Assembly (NCBI RefSeq): GCF_026967985.1
Contig: NZ_JAPVBJ010000003.1
Location: 62,001 to 126,000 of the forward strand
Reading direction: 5' to 3'
DNA from: Modestobacter sp. VKM Ac-2984
Lineage (GTDB): Bacteria > Actinomycetota > Actinomycetes > Mycobacteriales > Geodermatophilaceae
DNA length: 64,000 bases
The position numbers were made by a program, and so were the translations under genes. The notes under the pieces were generated by a model. It had not been told where the DNA came from, ran no database searches, and was given only the letters and a program-made list of their open reading frames with translations. Below, piece by piece: positions 37,611-46,219 of this stretch (its first letter is position 1; every line of letters starts with the position of its first letter).

Positions 37611-39488
37611 TCAGCCCGGCGGTCCGGACCCGAAGTCGCCGAACGGCTCACCGGCCATCGGCGCCACCGGGACCTGCCTCAACGGCTGGCCTGCGGCGTC
37701 CAGGGTCCGCACGTCCCGGGCGCCCTTGGGGAGCGGGACGACCGTGCCGCCCCCGGCCAGCGGCAGCCGGGCCAGCGTCCGGCCGGTGGCGCCGAGCACC
37801 TCGACGGCGGTCGCGGCCGGTGGTGCGGTGACGACCAGCCAGTCGCCGTCCCCGGACTGCCCGAGCCCCGGCAGGTCGACCGTGCACGTCCGGGCCACCG
37901 TCAGGGACGCCACCGGGGTGGTGCCGGCCGGGGTGACGGTGCCGCAGGCGATGGCCCAGCCGCCGCCCCCGGCCCAGGTGGTGACCACCAGCGCACCGCC
38001 GGGGCTGCGGCCGACGACGACGGCGACGGTGCCCGGGCCCCGGCTCAGCGGCAGGGTGCCCGACCACAGCAGCTCCGGCTGCAGCCCGGCCGGCTCGACG
38101 CCCAGCGGCACCGCCAGCCCGACCAGCGCGGCGGCGACCACCCGCTCGTCGGGCTCGTGGAGGACCGGGCGCACCGCGTCGAGCACGGGGAGCGGGGTGG
38201 TGCGGCCCGGCCGGTCCCCGGGCCAGTCGACGGCCGACCGGTGCACCAGCCGCCCCTCCCGGGTGACCCGGACGCTCAGCGCCGGGCCGTCCTCGGTCGT
38301 GGTGGCCGGGACGACGGCCACGCCGTCGGGTGCGTCCACCGCCGTGTAGCTGCGGGCGACGGTGCCGCGGGGGCCGACCATCAGCCGGTCGGAGACCTCG
38401 ATCGTGTCGCCCCGTCCGGCGACCACCACCAGCGACGCCGGGCCCGGCCCGCCCAGCAGCAGGGTGACCGGCCGGCTGCGGGCCAGCCCCGGTGGCAGGT
38501 GCGGCACAAGCGCCTCCGCCGGGGCCCCGGCCGGCCCGATCAGCCAGGTGCCGCGGAAGTCCTCGTCGACCGTTCCGACGACCAGCGCCGCGCGCCCGGA
38601 GGGGGTGTCCCCGGCGAAGACGACGGTCCGGTCAGCAGCCGGCGGCGCCACCAGCCCACCCCAGTCGGCCTGCTGCACGGCGGCGAGGAACGCGGGGTCG
38701 TCGGCGAGGGAGCCGCGGGCCGGTCCGGTGAGCACGGGGGCGGCACGGACCGACGGCCCTGCGTCGACCGTGGGGGCGGCCGGGGGCGCCGTCGCGAGGG
38801 GCTCCGGAGCCGGCCGGGTCTGCGTGACGACCGCACCGGTGAGGACCAGGGCAGCGACCGCCGCCGCGGCGAGCACCCGACGCCGCAGCCCGGTGCGGCG
38901 GTGCCCGACGTCGGCGACGGCCTGCGCGGCGTCCAGCCGCCACCGGCCCGGGGCTCCGGCCAGCCGGCCCAGCCCGTCGCGCAGCCGCTGGTCGTCCGTC
39001 GCCGGCTGCTCGCGCCGGAAGGGGTCCGGACGCGCGACCGGCCGCAGCTGCGCGGCGCCTGCGGCGGCCGCCGCCTCGACCTCCGCCACCGGGCGGCCGA
39101 GCAGCGCGGCGACCGCAGCTGCGTCCAGGCCCTCGGCGACGCGGAGCACCGTCGCGGCCCGGGTGCGCGGGGGGAGGTCGCGGAGCGCCCGGGCCAGCTC
39201 GTCGTCCACCGCCGGGGCGAGCGGGTCGGGCAGCTGCTCGATGACCTGTTCCCCGCGCAGGCCCCGGCCGGTGGCGCCGGTGACCAGGGCGCGGCGGGCG
39301 GTGGTCAGCGGATCGCCCGTGGGCCAGCCGCGCCGGGTCCGGGTCAGCGCCCGCTGCACCAGCTCCTCGGCGCTGGTCCGGTCCCCGGTCAGCAGCAGCG
39401 CGGTGCGCAGCAGGCCCGGACGACGCTCGGCCACGAACTGCGCGAAGGCCGCGTCCTCGCCTGTTCCGTCGCCCTGCACCGCGCGCAT
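37611..39488 (-). CDS. ECF-type sigma factor fused to a transmembrane and extracytoplasmic region
   Basis: 625 residues from ATG 39488, eight bases after oleD. Residues about 15-70 resemble sigma region 2 (RRPGLLRTALLLTGDRTSAE) and about 98-146 region 4 (ALRDLPPRTRAATVLRVAEG, LDAAAVAALLGRPVAEVEAA), as in the actinobacterial SigE-like subgroup. A charged linker, one membrane helix (RRRVLAAAAVAALVLTGAVV, about 203-222) and a 400-residue outside region rich in Pro, Val and beta-strands follow. So sigma, anchor and sensor-like part are in one chain, where most ECF systems use a separate anti-sigma factor. Release by proteolysis would be expected. Region 2 is degenerate, so loss of sigma activity is possible. 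Confidence 0.75.
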   Translation of the reverse strand: MRAVQGDGTGEDAAFAQFVAERRPGLLRTALLLTGDRTSAEELVQRALTRTRRGWPTGDPLTTARRALVTGATGRGLRGEQVIEQLPDPLAPAVDDELARALRDLPPRTRAATVLRVAEGLDAAAVAALLGRPVAEVEAAAAAGAAQLRPVARPDPFRREQPATDDQRLRDGLGRLAGAPGRWRLDAAQAVADVGHRRTGLRRRVLAAAAVAALVLTGAVVTQTRPAPEPLATAPPAAPTVDAGPSVRAAPVLTGPARGSLADDPAFLAAVQQADWGGLVAPPAADRTVVFAGDTPSGRAALVVGTVDEDFRGTWLIGPAGAPAEALVPHLPPGLARSRPVTLLLGGPGPASLVVVAGRGDTIEVSDRLMVGPRGTVARSYTAVDAPDGVAVVPATTTEDGPALSVRVTREGRLVHRSAVDWPGDRPGRTTPLPVLDAVRPVLHEPDERVVAAALVGLAVPLGVEPAGLQPELLWSGTLPLSRGPGTVAVVVGRSPGGALVVTTWAGGGGWAIACGTVTPAGTTPVASLTVARTCTVDLPGLGQSGDGDWLVVTAPPAATAVEVLGATGRTLARLPLAGGGTVVPLPKGARDVRTLDAAGQPLRQVPVAPMAGEPFGDFGSGPPG

Positions 39489-39495
39489 CCCGGGC

Positions 39496-40464
39496 TCAGG
39501 TCGCCGCGTAGGCCCGGGTCAGCCGGGCGAAGCCGTCGTCCAGCGAGACCCGGGGCGTCCAGCGCAGGGCCTCGCGGGTGCGGCGCTGGTCGAACCAGTG
39601 CGCGGTCGCCAGCTGCTCGGCGAGGAACCGGGTCAGCGGGGGAGTGTCCCGGCGCTGCGTCGCGGCCCAGAACGCCTCGACGAGACCCCCGGCGGCCCAG
39701 GCCGCGCGGAAGGGCACCCGGCGGGCCGGCCCGGGCACCCCGGCGGCGCGGCACAACCGGTCGAGGACCTCGGCGACCGGACGGGGCTCGCCGTTGGAGA
39801 CCACCAGCGCCTCCCCGTGCACCGGCCCGCAGGCGTCCACCGCGGCGAGCAGCGCGTCGGCGGCGTTGTCCACGTAGGTGGTGTCGATCAGCGCGGCACC
39901 CGAGCCGATCACCGGCAGCCGACCGGCCCGGGCCCGCTCGACGATCCGCTCGACCAGCTGGGTGTCCCCGGGGCCCCAGACCAGGTGCGGCCGCACCACC
40001 AGGACGGCGAGGGCGGCGTCGTCCGCGGCCAGTGCGATCTGTTCGGCGACGGCCTTGGAGCGGGAGTAGTTGCCGCGGGCCCGCGCCGGGTCGGCCGGTT
40101 GCGCGCCCACCCCGACCAGCGCCGAGCCGCCGTGCGCCACCGACGGCGAGGAGACGTGCACCAGCCGGCCCACTCCCGCCCGCCGGCAGGCGTCGACCAC
40201 GGTGCGGGTGCCCTCGACGTTCGCCCGCGCGTACTCCGCCCACCGGCCGGTGACGTCGACCTTGGCGGCCAGGTGCAGCACGGCGTCCTGCCCGGCCACC
40301 GCGCGGCCCACCACGGCCGGGTCGGCGACGTCCCCGCGCACCTCCCGGCAGGGCAGCCCGGCGGGCCGGCGCTGCAGCACGGTCACCTCCTCGCCCCGGT
40401 CCAGCAGGCCCTGCACCGTGGCCCGGCCGAGCATGCCGCTGGCGCCGGTGACGAGCACCCTCAT
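39496..40464 (-). CDS. oleD: 2-alkyl-3-oxoalkanoate reductase
   Basis: 322 residues from ATG 40464, overlapping the oleBC stop as ATGA. Extended SDR / 3-beta-HSD type: Rossmann loop VTGASGMLGRATV, HLAAKVDVTGRWAEY, catalytic Tyr and Lys in NYSRSKAVAEQ, and DTTYVDNAADALLAA. In the olefin pathway OleD reduces the 2-alkyl-3-ketoacid made by OleA to the 2-alkyl-3-hydroxyacid, using NADPH. Identification rests on both the fold and the exact oleA-oleBC-oleD order with coupled starts. The ECF-fusion gene starts 8 bases further on. Confidence 0.93.
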   Translation of the reverse strand: MRVLVTGASGMLGRATVQGLLDRGEEVTVLQRRPAGLPCREVRGDVADPAVVGRAVAGQDAVLHLAAKVDVTGRWAEYARANVEGTRTVVDACRRAGVGRLVHVSSPSVAHGGSALVGVGAQPADPARARGNYSRSKAVAEQIALAADDAALAVLVVRPHLVWGPGDTQLVERIVERARAGRLPVIGSGAALIDTTYVDNAADALLAAVDACGPVHGEALVVSNGEPRPVAEVLDRLCRAAGVPGPARRVPFRAAWAAGGLVEAFWAATQRRDTPPLTRFLAEQLATAHWFDQRRTREALRWTPRVSLDDGFARLTRAYAAT

Positions 40465-43022
40465 CGGGTGTGCGCCTGCGCACCGGCGAGCGTGCGGGTC
40501 GCCTGCCGGGCCACCTCCCGCCGGTCGATCTTCGACTGGTGCCGGATGTCGACCGGCAGCCGGCCGGTGACCAGGACGGCGGCGACCTCGGTGCCGGCCG
40601 CCGCGCGGACCGCATCGGCCAGGGCGGGGTCGGCGAGCTCGAACCCGGCCCGGCGACGCACGCCGTCAGCCGGGACGACGACGACCACCGCCACCTGGGC
40701 GCCGGCCGGCCCGACGCCGACCACGGCAGCGGAGGTCACCGTCTCCAGCAGCTCCACCCGCTGCTCGACGCCGACCGGCGTCACCACCCCGGCGGCGGTG
40801 GTGACCGCGTGCGGCAGCCGGCCCTCGATCCACAGCCGGCCCTCGGCGTCCAGGTGCCCGACGTCGCCGGTCCGGTGCCAGCCCGGGTCGCGGGACGCGG
40901 CGCGCTCGGTGGCCCACAGCGCGTCGTAGCGGTCCTTGACGTGGGCGGCGCGGACGGCGATCTCGCCGGTCGTGCCGACGGTGTCGGTGAGCTCGCCGTC
41001 GGCCGCCCCGGTGGCGGTGAGCGGACTGAGCCGCACCTCGACTCCGGGCAGCGGCCGGCCGACGCAGACGCCGTTCCCGGGCCCGGCGGCCTCGATCTCG
41101 GTCGCGCAGACGTCGGTGATCGGCAGCGCCTCGGTCATCCCGTACGGGGTGTGCGCGGCGGCCGCGGGCAGCACCTGCCGCAGCTCCCGGAGCAGCGGCA
41201 GCGGCACCGGCGCCCCGGCCGACATGAGCAGGCGCACCCGGCCCAGCGCCGTCCGCTGCGCCCCGGTCAGTTCGTCGGCGGTGGCGGCGACCCGGCGCAG
41301 CGCGGCCGGTGAGGCGAACACCACCGTCCCGTCGATCGCGGCCGCGGCGTCGGCGAGCGCGGCGGCGGTCAGTGACCCGGGTGCGGTCACGTCGACGTCG
41401 GGCACCGCGGAGCCGATGCCGAGGGCCGGGCCGAAGAGGGCGAACGGGGCGAACCCGGCGACCAGCCGGTCGTCGGGGGACAGCCCGTAGGTGGCACCGA
41501 CCAGGTCCAGCTGGGCCATCGCCTGGCGCCGGGTGTAGACGACGCCCTTGGCCGGCCCCGTGGCACCGGAGGTGAACAGGACGGCGCAGTCGGTGTCCAG
41601 GTCGGTCTCCGGCGGCGCGGGCGCAGTGCTGCCCACACGCTCCAGCTCCGGCAGGGTGTGCGCGACCGCCAGGGCGCGGGCCGCGGCCGCGGGCAGCGCG
41701 GTGGCCGCGATGCGGGTGGCGGTCAGGCGCATCGCGCGGGCGGCCGCCAGCCCGGGGGTGCCGCCGACGACCGCGTCGACCCGGGCACTGTGCAGCGCCC
41801 GGCGCATGCCACGCAGGCCCAGGCCCTTGTCGGCCACGACGATGACCGCGCCGGCCCGCCATATGGCGTAGACCGCGGCGGTGAGGTCCACCGAGGGCTC
41901 GACCAGCAGCGCGACCCGCTGGCCGGGGCGGATGCCGGCGGCAGACAGCCCGGCGGCCAGGTGCTCGACCCGACGGTGCAGCTGTGCCCAGCTGACCGTC
42001 GCACCGCCGACCTCGACCACCGCGGGGGAGTGGTCGTCGGCCCGGTCGGCCAGCGCCGAGCCGAGGCCGCGCTGCTGGGCACCGGGCTCGCGCGGCCGGT
42101 CGGTGGGGGGCCGCCCGGTGGACAGGTCGGTGACCCACTGGGCGATCGCGTCGGCGTACTGCGGGGCGTCCTCGGGCACCAGGTGCGAGGCGCCCTCGTA
42201 GCGGTGCAGCTGGGCGTGGGGAAGGCGCTCGCGCAGGTCGGCCAGGTAACGCTCGCCGAAGACCGGGTCGCGGGGGCCCCAGAGCAGCAACGCCGGGACG
42301 TCGAGGGAACGGATGCCCTCGGCGATCGCCTCCTGCGCGGCCCGGGAGGAGTGACCGGTGGAGAACGGGATGTCGGCGACGAAGTCCCCGACCGACCGTC
42401 GGCGGGCGGCCGTCCGGTAGGGCGCGGCGAAGGCGTCCCGGACGTCGGCCGGCAGCCGCGGGGAGGACAGCGCCGTCGTCGCCCGGACGAACAGCGGCGT
42501 GCCGACCGTGGCCACCGACCGGACCCCGGGGGCGTGCGCCAGCCGGATCAGCGCTGGGCCGAGGTCGCCCTCGGGCATCGCGACGGCGGTGTTGCCCAGG
42601 ACGACGCCCCGCAGCTGCTCCTGGTGCGCCAGCGCCCAGCCCAGCGAGAGGACCCCGCCCCAGTCGTGCCCGACGGTGATCACCGGGCCGGTGACCCCCA
42701 GCGCGGCGGTCAGGTCGCCGAGGTCGGCGACCCGCTGCGCCAGCGGCCGGGGCCCGGGGAGCCGCTCCGAGAAGCCCATGCCCAGGTGGTCGGGGGCCAT
42801 CACCCGCCACCCGGGCGGCGCGGCGGCGACCAGGCGGCGCCAGAGGTAGGACCAGGTCGGGTTGCCGTGCACGCAGAGCAACGTGCCCACCGGGTCGGTC
42901 ACGCCGTTGTCCAGCAGGTGCCAGTCGTGCTCGGTGCCGGTGCCGTCGGCCACGGTGAGCCGGCGGGACCAGGCCGGGTCGAGACCGGGGAGGCCGGCGG
43001 GGAGATCGGTCGGCACGCTCAC
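40461..43022 (-). CDS. oleBC: Fused beta-lactone decarboxylase / beta-lactone synthetase
   Basis: 853 residues from GTG 43022, overlapping the oleA stop (GTGA). Residues about 1-290 are an alpha/beta hydrolase of the haloalkane-dehalogenase type: CVHGNPTWSYLWRRL, nucleophile Asp in TVGHDWGGVLSLGW, and His in GASHLVPEDAP. This is OleB. Residues about 310-853 are an adenylate-forming enzyme: FTSGATGPAKGVVYT, PYGMTEALP, WHRTGDVGHLDAEGR and a C-terminal lysine region (HQSKIDRRE), namely OleC, which forms the beta-lactone. Separate OleB and OleC are usual in Xanthomonas and Shewanella, and this fusion is the actinobacterial arrangement. Together they turn the hydroxyacid into a cis-olefin and CO2. 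Confidence 0.95.
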   Translation of the reverse strand: MSVPTDLPAGLPGLDPAWSRRLTVADGTGTEHDWHLLDNGVTDPVGTLLCVHGNPTWSYLWRRLVAAAPPGWRVMAPDHLGMGFSERLPGPRPLAQRVADLGDLTAALGVTGPVITVGHDWGGVLSLGWALAHQEQLRGVVLGNTAVAMPEGDLGPALIRLAHAPGVRSVATVGTPLFVRATTALSSPRLPADVRDAFAAPYRTAARRRSVGDFVADIPFSTGHSSRAAQEAIAEGIRSLDVPALLLWGPRDPVFGERYLADLRERLPHAQLHRYEGASHLVPEDAPQYADAIAQWVTDLSTGRPPTDRPREPGAQQRGLGSALADRADDHSPAVVEVGGATVSWAQLHRRVEHLAAGLSAAGIRPGQRVALLVEPSVDLTAAVYAIWRAGAVIVVADKGLGLRGMRRALHSARVDAVVGGTPGLAAARAMRLTATRIAATALPAAAARALAVAHTLPELERVGSTAPAPPETDLDTDCAVLFTSGATGPAKGVVYTRRQAMAQLDLVGATYGLSPDDRLVAGFAPFALFGPALGIGSAVPDVDVTAPGSLTAAALADAAAAIDGTVVFASPAALRRVAATADELTGAQRTALGRVRLLMSAGAPVPLPLLRELRQVLPAAAAHTPYGMTEALPITDVCATEIEAAGPGNGVCVGRPLPGVEVRLSPLTATGAADGELTDTVGTTGEIAVRAAHVKDRYDALWATERAASRDPGWHRTGDVGHLDAEGRLWIEGRLPHAVTTAAGVVTPVGVEQRVELLETVTSAAVVGVGPAGAQVAVVVVVPADGVRRRAGFELADPALADAVRAAAGTEVAAVLVTGRLPVDIRHQSKIDRREVARQATRTLAGAQAHTR

Positions 43023-44044
43023 CAGGCGATCTCGAGGCAGGAGGCGTTGAGCCCCGAGCCGATGCCCATCAGCAGCACCCGGTCGCCGTCGACCAGTTCG
43101 TGCTGTGCGCTGGCCAGGGTGTAGGGCACCGAGGCGGGCCCGAGGTTGCCGCGGGTCGGGAAGGTCTTCGGCACGCGTGACTCGTCGATGCCGAAGCGCT
43201 CGCACATGGCGGCGGTGTGCACCTTGGACACCTGGTGAATCACGTAGCGGTCCATGCCGCGCTGCCAGTCGAAGTCGGCGGCGGCCTCCTGCCACATGTC
43301 CATCGACAGGTCCAGGCCGGCTTCCAGCAGGCCCTTGAGGTCGGTGCGCATCATGTCGTTGTCACCGACGCACAGGTCGTGGTGCTCGGTGCCGGCCCGG
43401 CTGACCGAACCGACCAGCCGGTGGCCCTCCGGGTGCTGGTCGGACCGGCCGAGGACCATGGCGACGGCTCCCGAGCCCAAGGTCAGCGTCGCGAACTGGG
43501 CGATCACGTCCCGGGCGGTGGTGTCGGGCTGGTTGAGCCGGTCGATGGTGCGGTCCTGCACGGTCTGCGCGTCCTCGCCGTTGACGATCACGGCGTGCTC
43601 GATCATGCCGGAGTCGATCATCGCCGCGGCCAGCTCCATGCCGTTGACGAAGCCGAGGCAGGCGTTGGTGACGTCGAAGTTCTGCGCCGAGCGGGGGAGC
43701 CCGAGCGCGTGGTGGACGGCGACGGCCGTCGAGGGCTCCAGGTGCCGGCGGCTGACCGAGGTGTTGATCATCAGGCCGATGCCGGCCGGGTCGACGCCGC
43801 TCTCGCTGATCGCCTTGGCGCCGGCCATGGCGGCGCCGTCGGTGAAGCTGACGCCGTCCTCCCACCACCGGCGCTCGCGGATGCCGGCCAGCCGTTCGAG
43901 CAGGCCGGGGCGCAGCCCGACCCGCTTGTAGGTGTCGGCGAGCCGCTCGTCGATGTCGTCGGAGGTGACGACCTGGGACGCATCGGCCGTCTGCACGGTC
44001 AGGATGCTGGTGTTGCTGAAACGGTGCGTGGCGTTTCCACTCAT
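43019..44044 (-). CDS. oleA: Acyl-CoA head-to-head condensing thiolase
   Basis: 341 residues from ATG 44044 (MSGNATHRFSN), which aligns with the start of known OleA proteins; an in-frame ATG about 40 bases earlier is an alternative. The thiolase-fold active site is complete: Cys129 in VTNACLGFVNGM, Glu103 in RRHLEPSTAVAV (the OleA-specific glutamate), His in VIHQVSKVHTAAM and Asn in GNLGPASVPYTLA. It joins two fatty acyl-CoAs to a 2-alkyl-3-ketoacid, the first step of C20-C30 olefin synthesis. It is the first gene of oleA-oleBC-oleD; a candidate stress-sigma promoter sits 66 bases upstream. Confidence 0.95.
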   Translation of the reverse strand: MSGNATHRFSNTSILTVQTADASQVVTSDDIDERLADTYKRVGLRPGLLERLAGIRERRWWEDGVSFTDGAAMAGAKAISESGVDPAGIGLMINTSVSRRHLEPSTAVAVHHALGLPRSAQNFDVTNACLGFVNGMELAAAMIDSGMIEHAVIVNGEDAQTVQDRTIDRLNQPDTTARDVIAQFATLTLGSGAVAMVLGRSDQHPEGHRLVGSVSRAGTEHHDLCVGDNDMMRTDLKGLLEAGLDLSMDMWQEAAADFDWQRGMDRYVIHQVSKVHTAAMCERFGIDESRVPKTFPTRGNLGPASVPYTLASAQHELVDGDRVLLMGIGSGLNASCLEIAW

Positions 44045-44109
44045 GGGCGGGGTCCAGTCCTCGAGAAGGGCCGACTCTTCCATGTGTGTCGCCGGCGTTC
44101 CGTTGGGCA

Positions 44110-44134
44110 CTACCCGACGAGGACATCGGTATGC
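44110..44134 (-). promoter_or_regulatory. Candidate SigB/SigF-type promoter of oleA
   Basis: On the minus strand GCAT (44134-44131), 15 bases, then GGGTAG (44115-44110). This fits the actinobacterial stress-sigma pattern GNNT-N14/16-GGGTA. Transcription would begin about 60 bases before the oleA start. The same GCAT/GGGTA pair recurs upstream of arsR and the erythromycin-esterase gene. Only the match is observed; sigma dependence is inferred. Confidence 0.45.
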
Positions 44135-44182
44135 CGTCCGCTGTTCACTCGCGGCACAGCTCACACCCGTCCCGGGGAGCGC

Positions 44183-45613
44183 TCAGAACCGGACGGGCAG
44201 CTCGTCCAAACCGTAGACGAAGGACAGCTCTCGGAACGACAGCTCCTGCTGCGGCACGGCCAGCGCCAGGTCGGGGAAGCGGCGGAGCAACGCCGGCAGC
44301 ACGACCCGCAGCTCCATCCGGGCTAGCTCGGCGCCGATGCACCGGTGGATGCCGTGGCCGAAGGCCAGGTGGCCGGAGGTCGGCTGCCGCCGGGGGTCGA
44401 AGACCTCCGGCTGGGCCCCGGCCGACCGGGGGTCGCGGTTGGCGCCGCTGAGCGAGGCCAGCACGACGTCCCCGGCCTTCAGCGGCACGCCGAACAGGTC
44501 CAGGTCGTGCTTGGCGAACCGGGGGAACGCCATCTGCACCACCGACAGGTGGCGCAGCAGCTCCTCGACCACCCGGTCGACGTCGGCGCGGGAGCCGTCG
44601 CGCACCAGCGCGGCGTGCGCCGGGTCCCGCAGCAGCACCATCGTGCTCAGCGAGATCATCCCGGCGGTGGTCTCGTAGCCGCCGGTGAAGACGCCGTCGG
44701 CCAGCCCGGCGAGGTCGACGTCGGAGATCCGGTCGCCCTCGTCGCGGATGATCTGGCCGATCAGCCCGGGGCCGGGCTCCGCGCGCTGCCGGGCCACGGC
44801 GTCGAAGAGGAACTCGCGCTGTGCCGAGACGGCGCCGAAGGCCGCGGCGGCGCCGGCGGTGGCGTCGAAGCGCTGGACGCCGAGCCGGGCGAAGGCGTCC
44901 CGGTCCTCCAGCTCCAGGCCGAGCAGCGCGCAGATGGTCTGGAACGGCACCGGGAAGGAGACCAGCTTCGCCAGGTCGGCCGGGGACCCGGCAGCGGCCA
45001 GCGCGTCGAGCCGCTGCGCCACGATCGTGGAGATCATCGGCTCGAGCCGGGCCAGCCGGCGCATCGTGAACTCCGGCGTGATGATCTTGCGCAGCCGGGT
45101 GTGCAGCGGCGGGTCGGTGAAGCCGAGGCCGCCGACCTCGTCGGCGCTGCTCGAGCCGGCGCCCGGCAGCAGGTGCCGGATGTCGTTGCTCCAGCTGTCC
45201 CGGTCGGCCAGCACGGCCCGGACGTGCTCGGCGCCGGTGACCAGGTACACGGAGAAGGCGAACGGCAGCTTCAGCCGGTGCACCGGGTCGTCCTCCCGCA
45301 GCTGGGCCAGCCGGGGGACGGGGTCGATGCCGTGCCGCTGGAGCGGCACCTTGGTCCGCTCGGGGATGAAGGTCAGGCTGGAGAGGTCGATGCCACGCTT
45401 CTGGATGCGGCGCGCCAGCAGCTTGCCGGTCCAGGCCCGGGCCCGGGCGCGCACCCCGGCACCACCCCGCGCGCCGACGGGCTGCCGTGGGGCGGGGACG
45501 GGGTACCTGGACAGGGCTGAGGTGCGGGGCGCGGGGCCGGTGACCCCTCCCGCTGGCTTGTGGTCGATGTCGTCTTCGTACTCCAGGACGCAGTTGGTGA
45601 TCAAGCCCGCCAC
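44183..45613 (-). CDS. Cytochrome P450
   Basis: 476 residues if started at GTG 45613; the first 40-50 residues are poorly conserved and a later start is possible. P450 landmarks: I-helix GGYETTAGM (oxygen-activation threonine), the ExxR helix region (RVVEELLRHLS), HLAFGHGIHRCIGAELARME with the heme thiolate at Cys425. No redox partner is adjacent. It is 138 bases upstream of oleA on the same strand, so it may be read through into the olefin operon, although oleA has its own candidate promoter. A fatty-acid- or terpene-type substrate is possible. It is not of the OleT (CYP152) peroxygenase type, because the normal acid-alcohol pair is present. Confidence 0.92.
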   Translation of the reverse strand: MAGLITNCVLEYEDDIDHKPAGGVTGPAPRTSALSRYPVPAPRQPVGARGGAGVRARARAWTGKLLARRIQKRGIDLSSLTFIPERTKVPLQRHGIDPVPRLAQLREDDPVHRLKLPFAFSVYLVTGAEHVRAVLADRDSWSNDIRHLLPGAGSSSADEVGGLGFTDPPLHTRLRKIITPEFTMRRLARLEPMISTIVAQRLDALAAAGSPADLAKLVSFPVPFQTICALLGLELEDRDAFARLGVQRFDATAGAAAAFGAVSAQREFLFDAVARQRAEPGPGLIGQIIRDEGDRISDVDLAGLADGVFTGGYETTAGMISLSTMVLLRDPAHAALVRDGSRADVDRVVEELLRHLSVVQMAFPRFAKHDLDLFGVPLKAGDVVLASLSGANRDPRSAGAQPEVFDPRRQPTSGHLAFGHGIHRCIGAELARMELRVVLPALLRRFPDLALAVPQQELSFRELSFVYGLDELPVRF

Positions 45614-45709
45614 GCGCCGTCGGTGCAGCGTTCACCTGGGCGACCACTGCACCCGGCGCGCCGGGCCGGTGGGTTTGCCGGGCCGGGACGGCCGGGCACC
45701 AGCGGCTCC

Positions 45710-46219
45710 ATGGACGCCGAGATCACCCTGCGGGTCGACGGCGAGGCCCACCGCCTCACCGTCGACACCCGCACCTCCCTGCTGGACGCGTTGCGCGAGC
45801 GGCTGGGGAACACCAGCCCGAAGAAGGGCTGCGACCACGGCCAGTGCGGGGCCTGCACCGTGCTGCTGGACGGCGATCGCACGCTGACCTGCCTGGCCCT
45901 GGCGGTGGCCCACGACGGGGCGGAGATCACCACGGCCGACGGCCTGGCCCCGGCCGGGGAGCTGCACCCCGTGCAGCAGGCGTTCCTGGACTCCGACGCG
46001 TTCCAGTGCGGCTACTGCACCCCCGGGCAGGTCTGCTCGGCGGTCGGGGTGCTGGCGGAGTTCGAGCGCGGCTGGCCCAGCCACGTCACCGAGGACCTCA
46101 CCGGCCGGCCGGAGATGACCCACGACGAGGTGGCCGAGCGGATGAGCGGCAACCTCTGCCGCTGTGCCGCCTACGTGAACATCACGCCCGCGGTGCAGCA
46201 GGCCGGCGGTGCCCGGTGA
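45710..46219 (+). CDS. Molybdenum hydroxylase [2Fe-2S] subunit (PaoA/YagT type)
   Basis: 169 residues from ATG 45710 (MDAEITLRVDGEAH). Two [2Fe-2S] cluster motifs are complete: the plant-ferredoxin type (KKGCDHGQCGACTVLLDG) and the helical type (CGYCTPGQVCSAVG, then GNLCRCAAY). It passes electrons from the molybdenum centre to FAD. Unlike E. coli YagT there is no twin-arginine signal, so the enzyme should be cytoplasmic. It overlaps the FAD-subunit gene by 4 bases and is divergent from the P450 gene. Confidence 0.94.
   Translation: MDAEITLRVDGEAHRLTVDTRTSLLDALRERLGNTSPKKGCDHGQCGACTVLLDGDRTLTCLALAVAHDGAEITTADGLAPAGELHPVQQAFLDSDAFQCGYCTPGQVCSAVGVLAEFERGWPSHVTEDLTGRPEMTHDEVAERMSGNLCRCAAYVNITPAVQQAGGAR

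Noticed and set aside
41309-43338. Long open frames antisense to oleBC and to many other genes, some over 900 codons
   Set aside because: They are the usual mirror frames of high-GC coding DNA, with Arg/Pro/Gly-rich translations and no domain motifs.
45495-45510. GGGGTACC sequence near the 5' part of the P450 gene, similar to a stress-sigma -10 element
   Set aside because: It lies inside coding sequence and has no suitable upstream element; the GGGTA core occurs in several coding regions by chance.
44183-45613. P450 as an OleT-type fatty acid decarboxylase because it neighbours olefin genes
   Set aside because: The I-helix has the normal acid-alcohol pair (GGYETT), unlike CYP152 peroxygenases, and the ole pathway works by a different chemistry.
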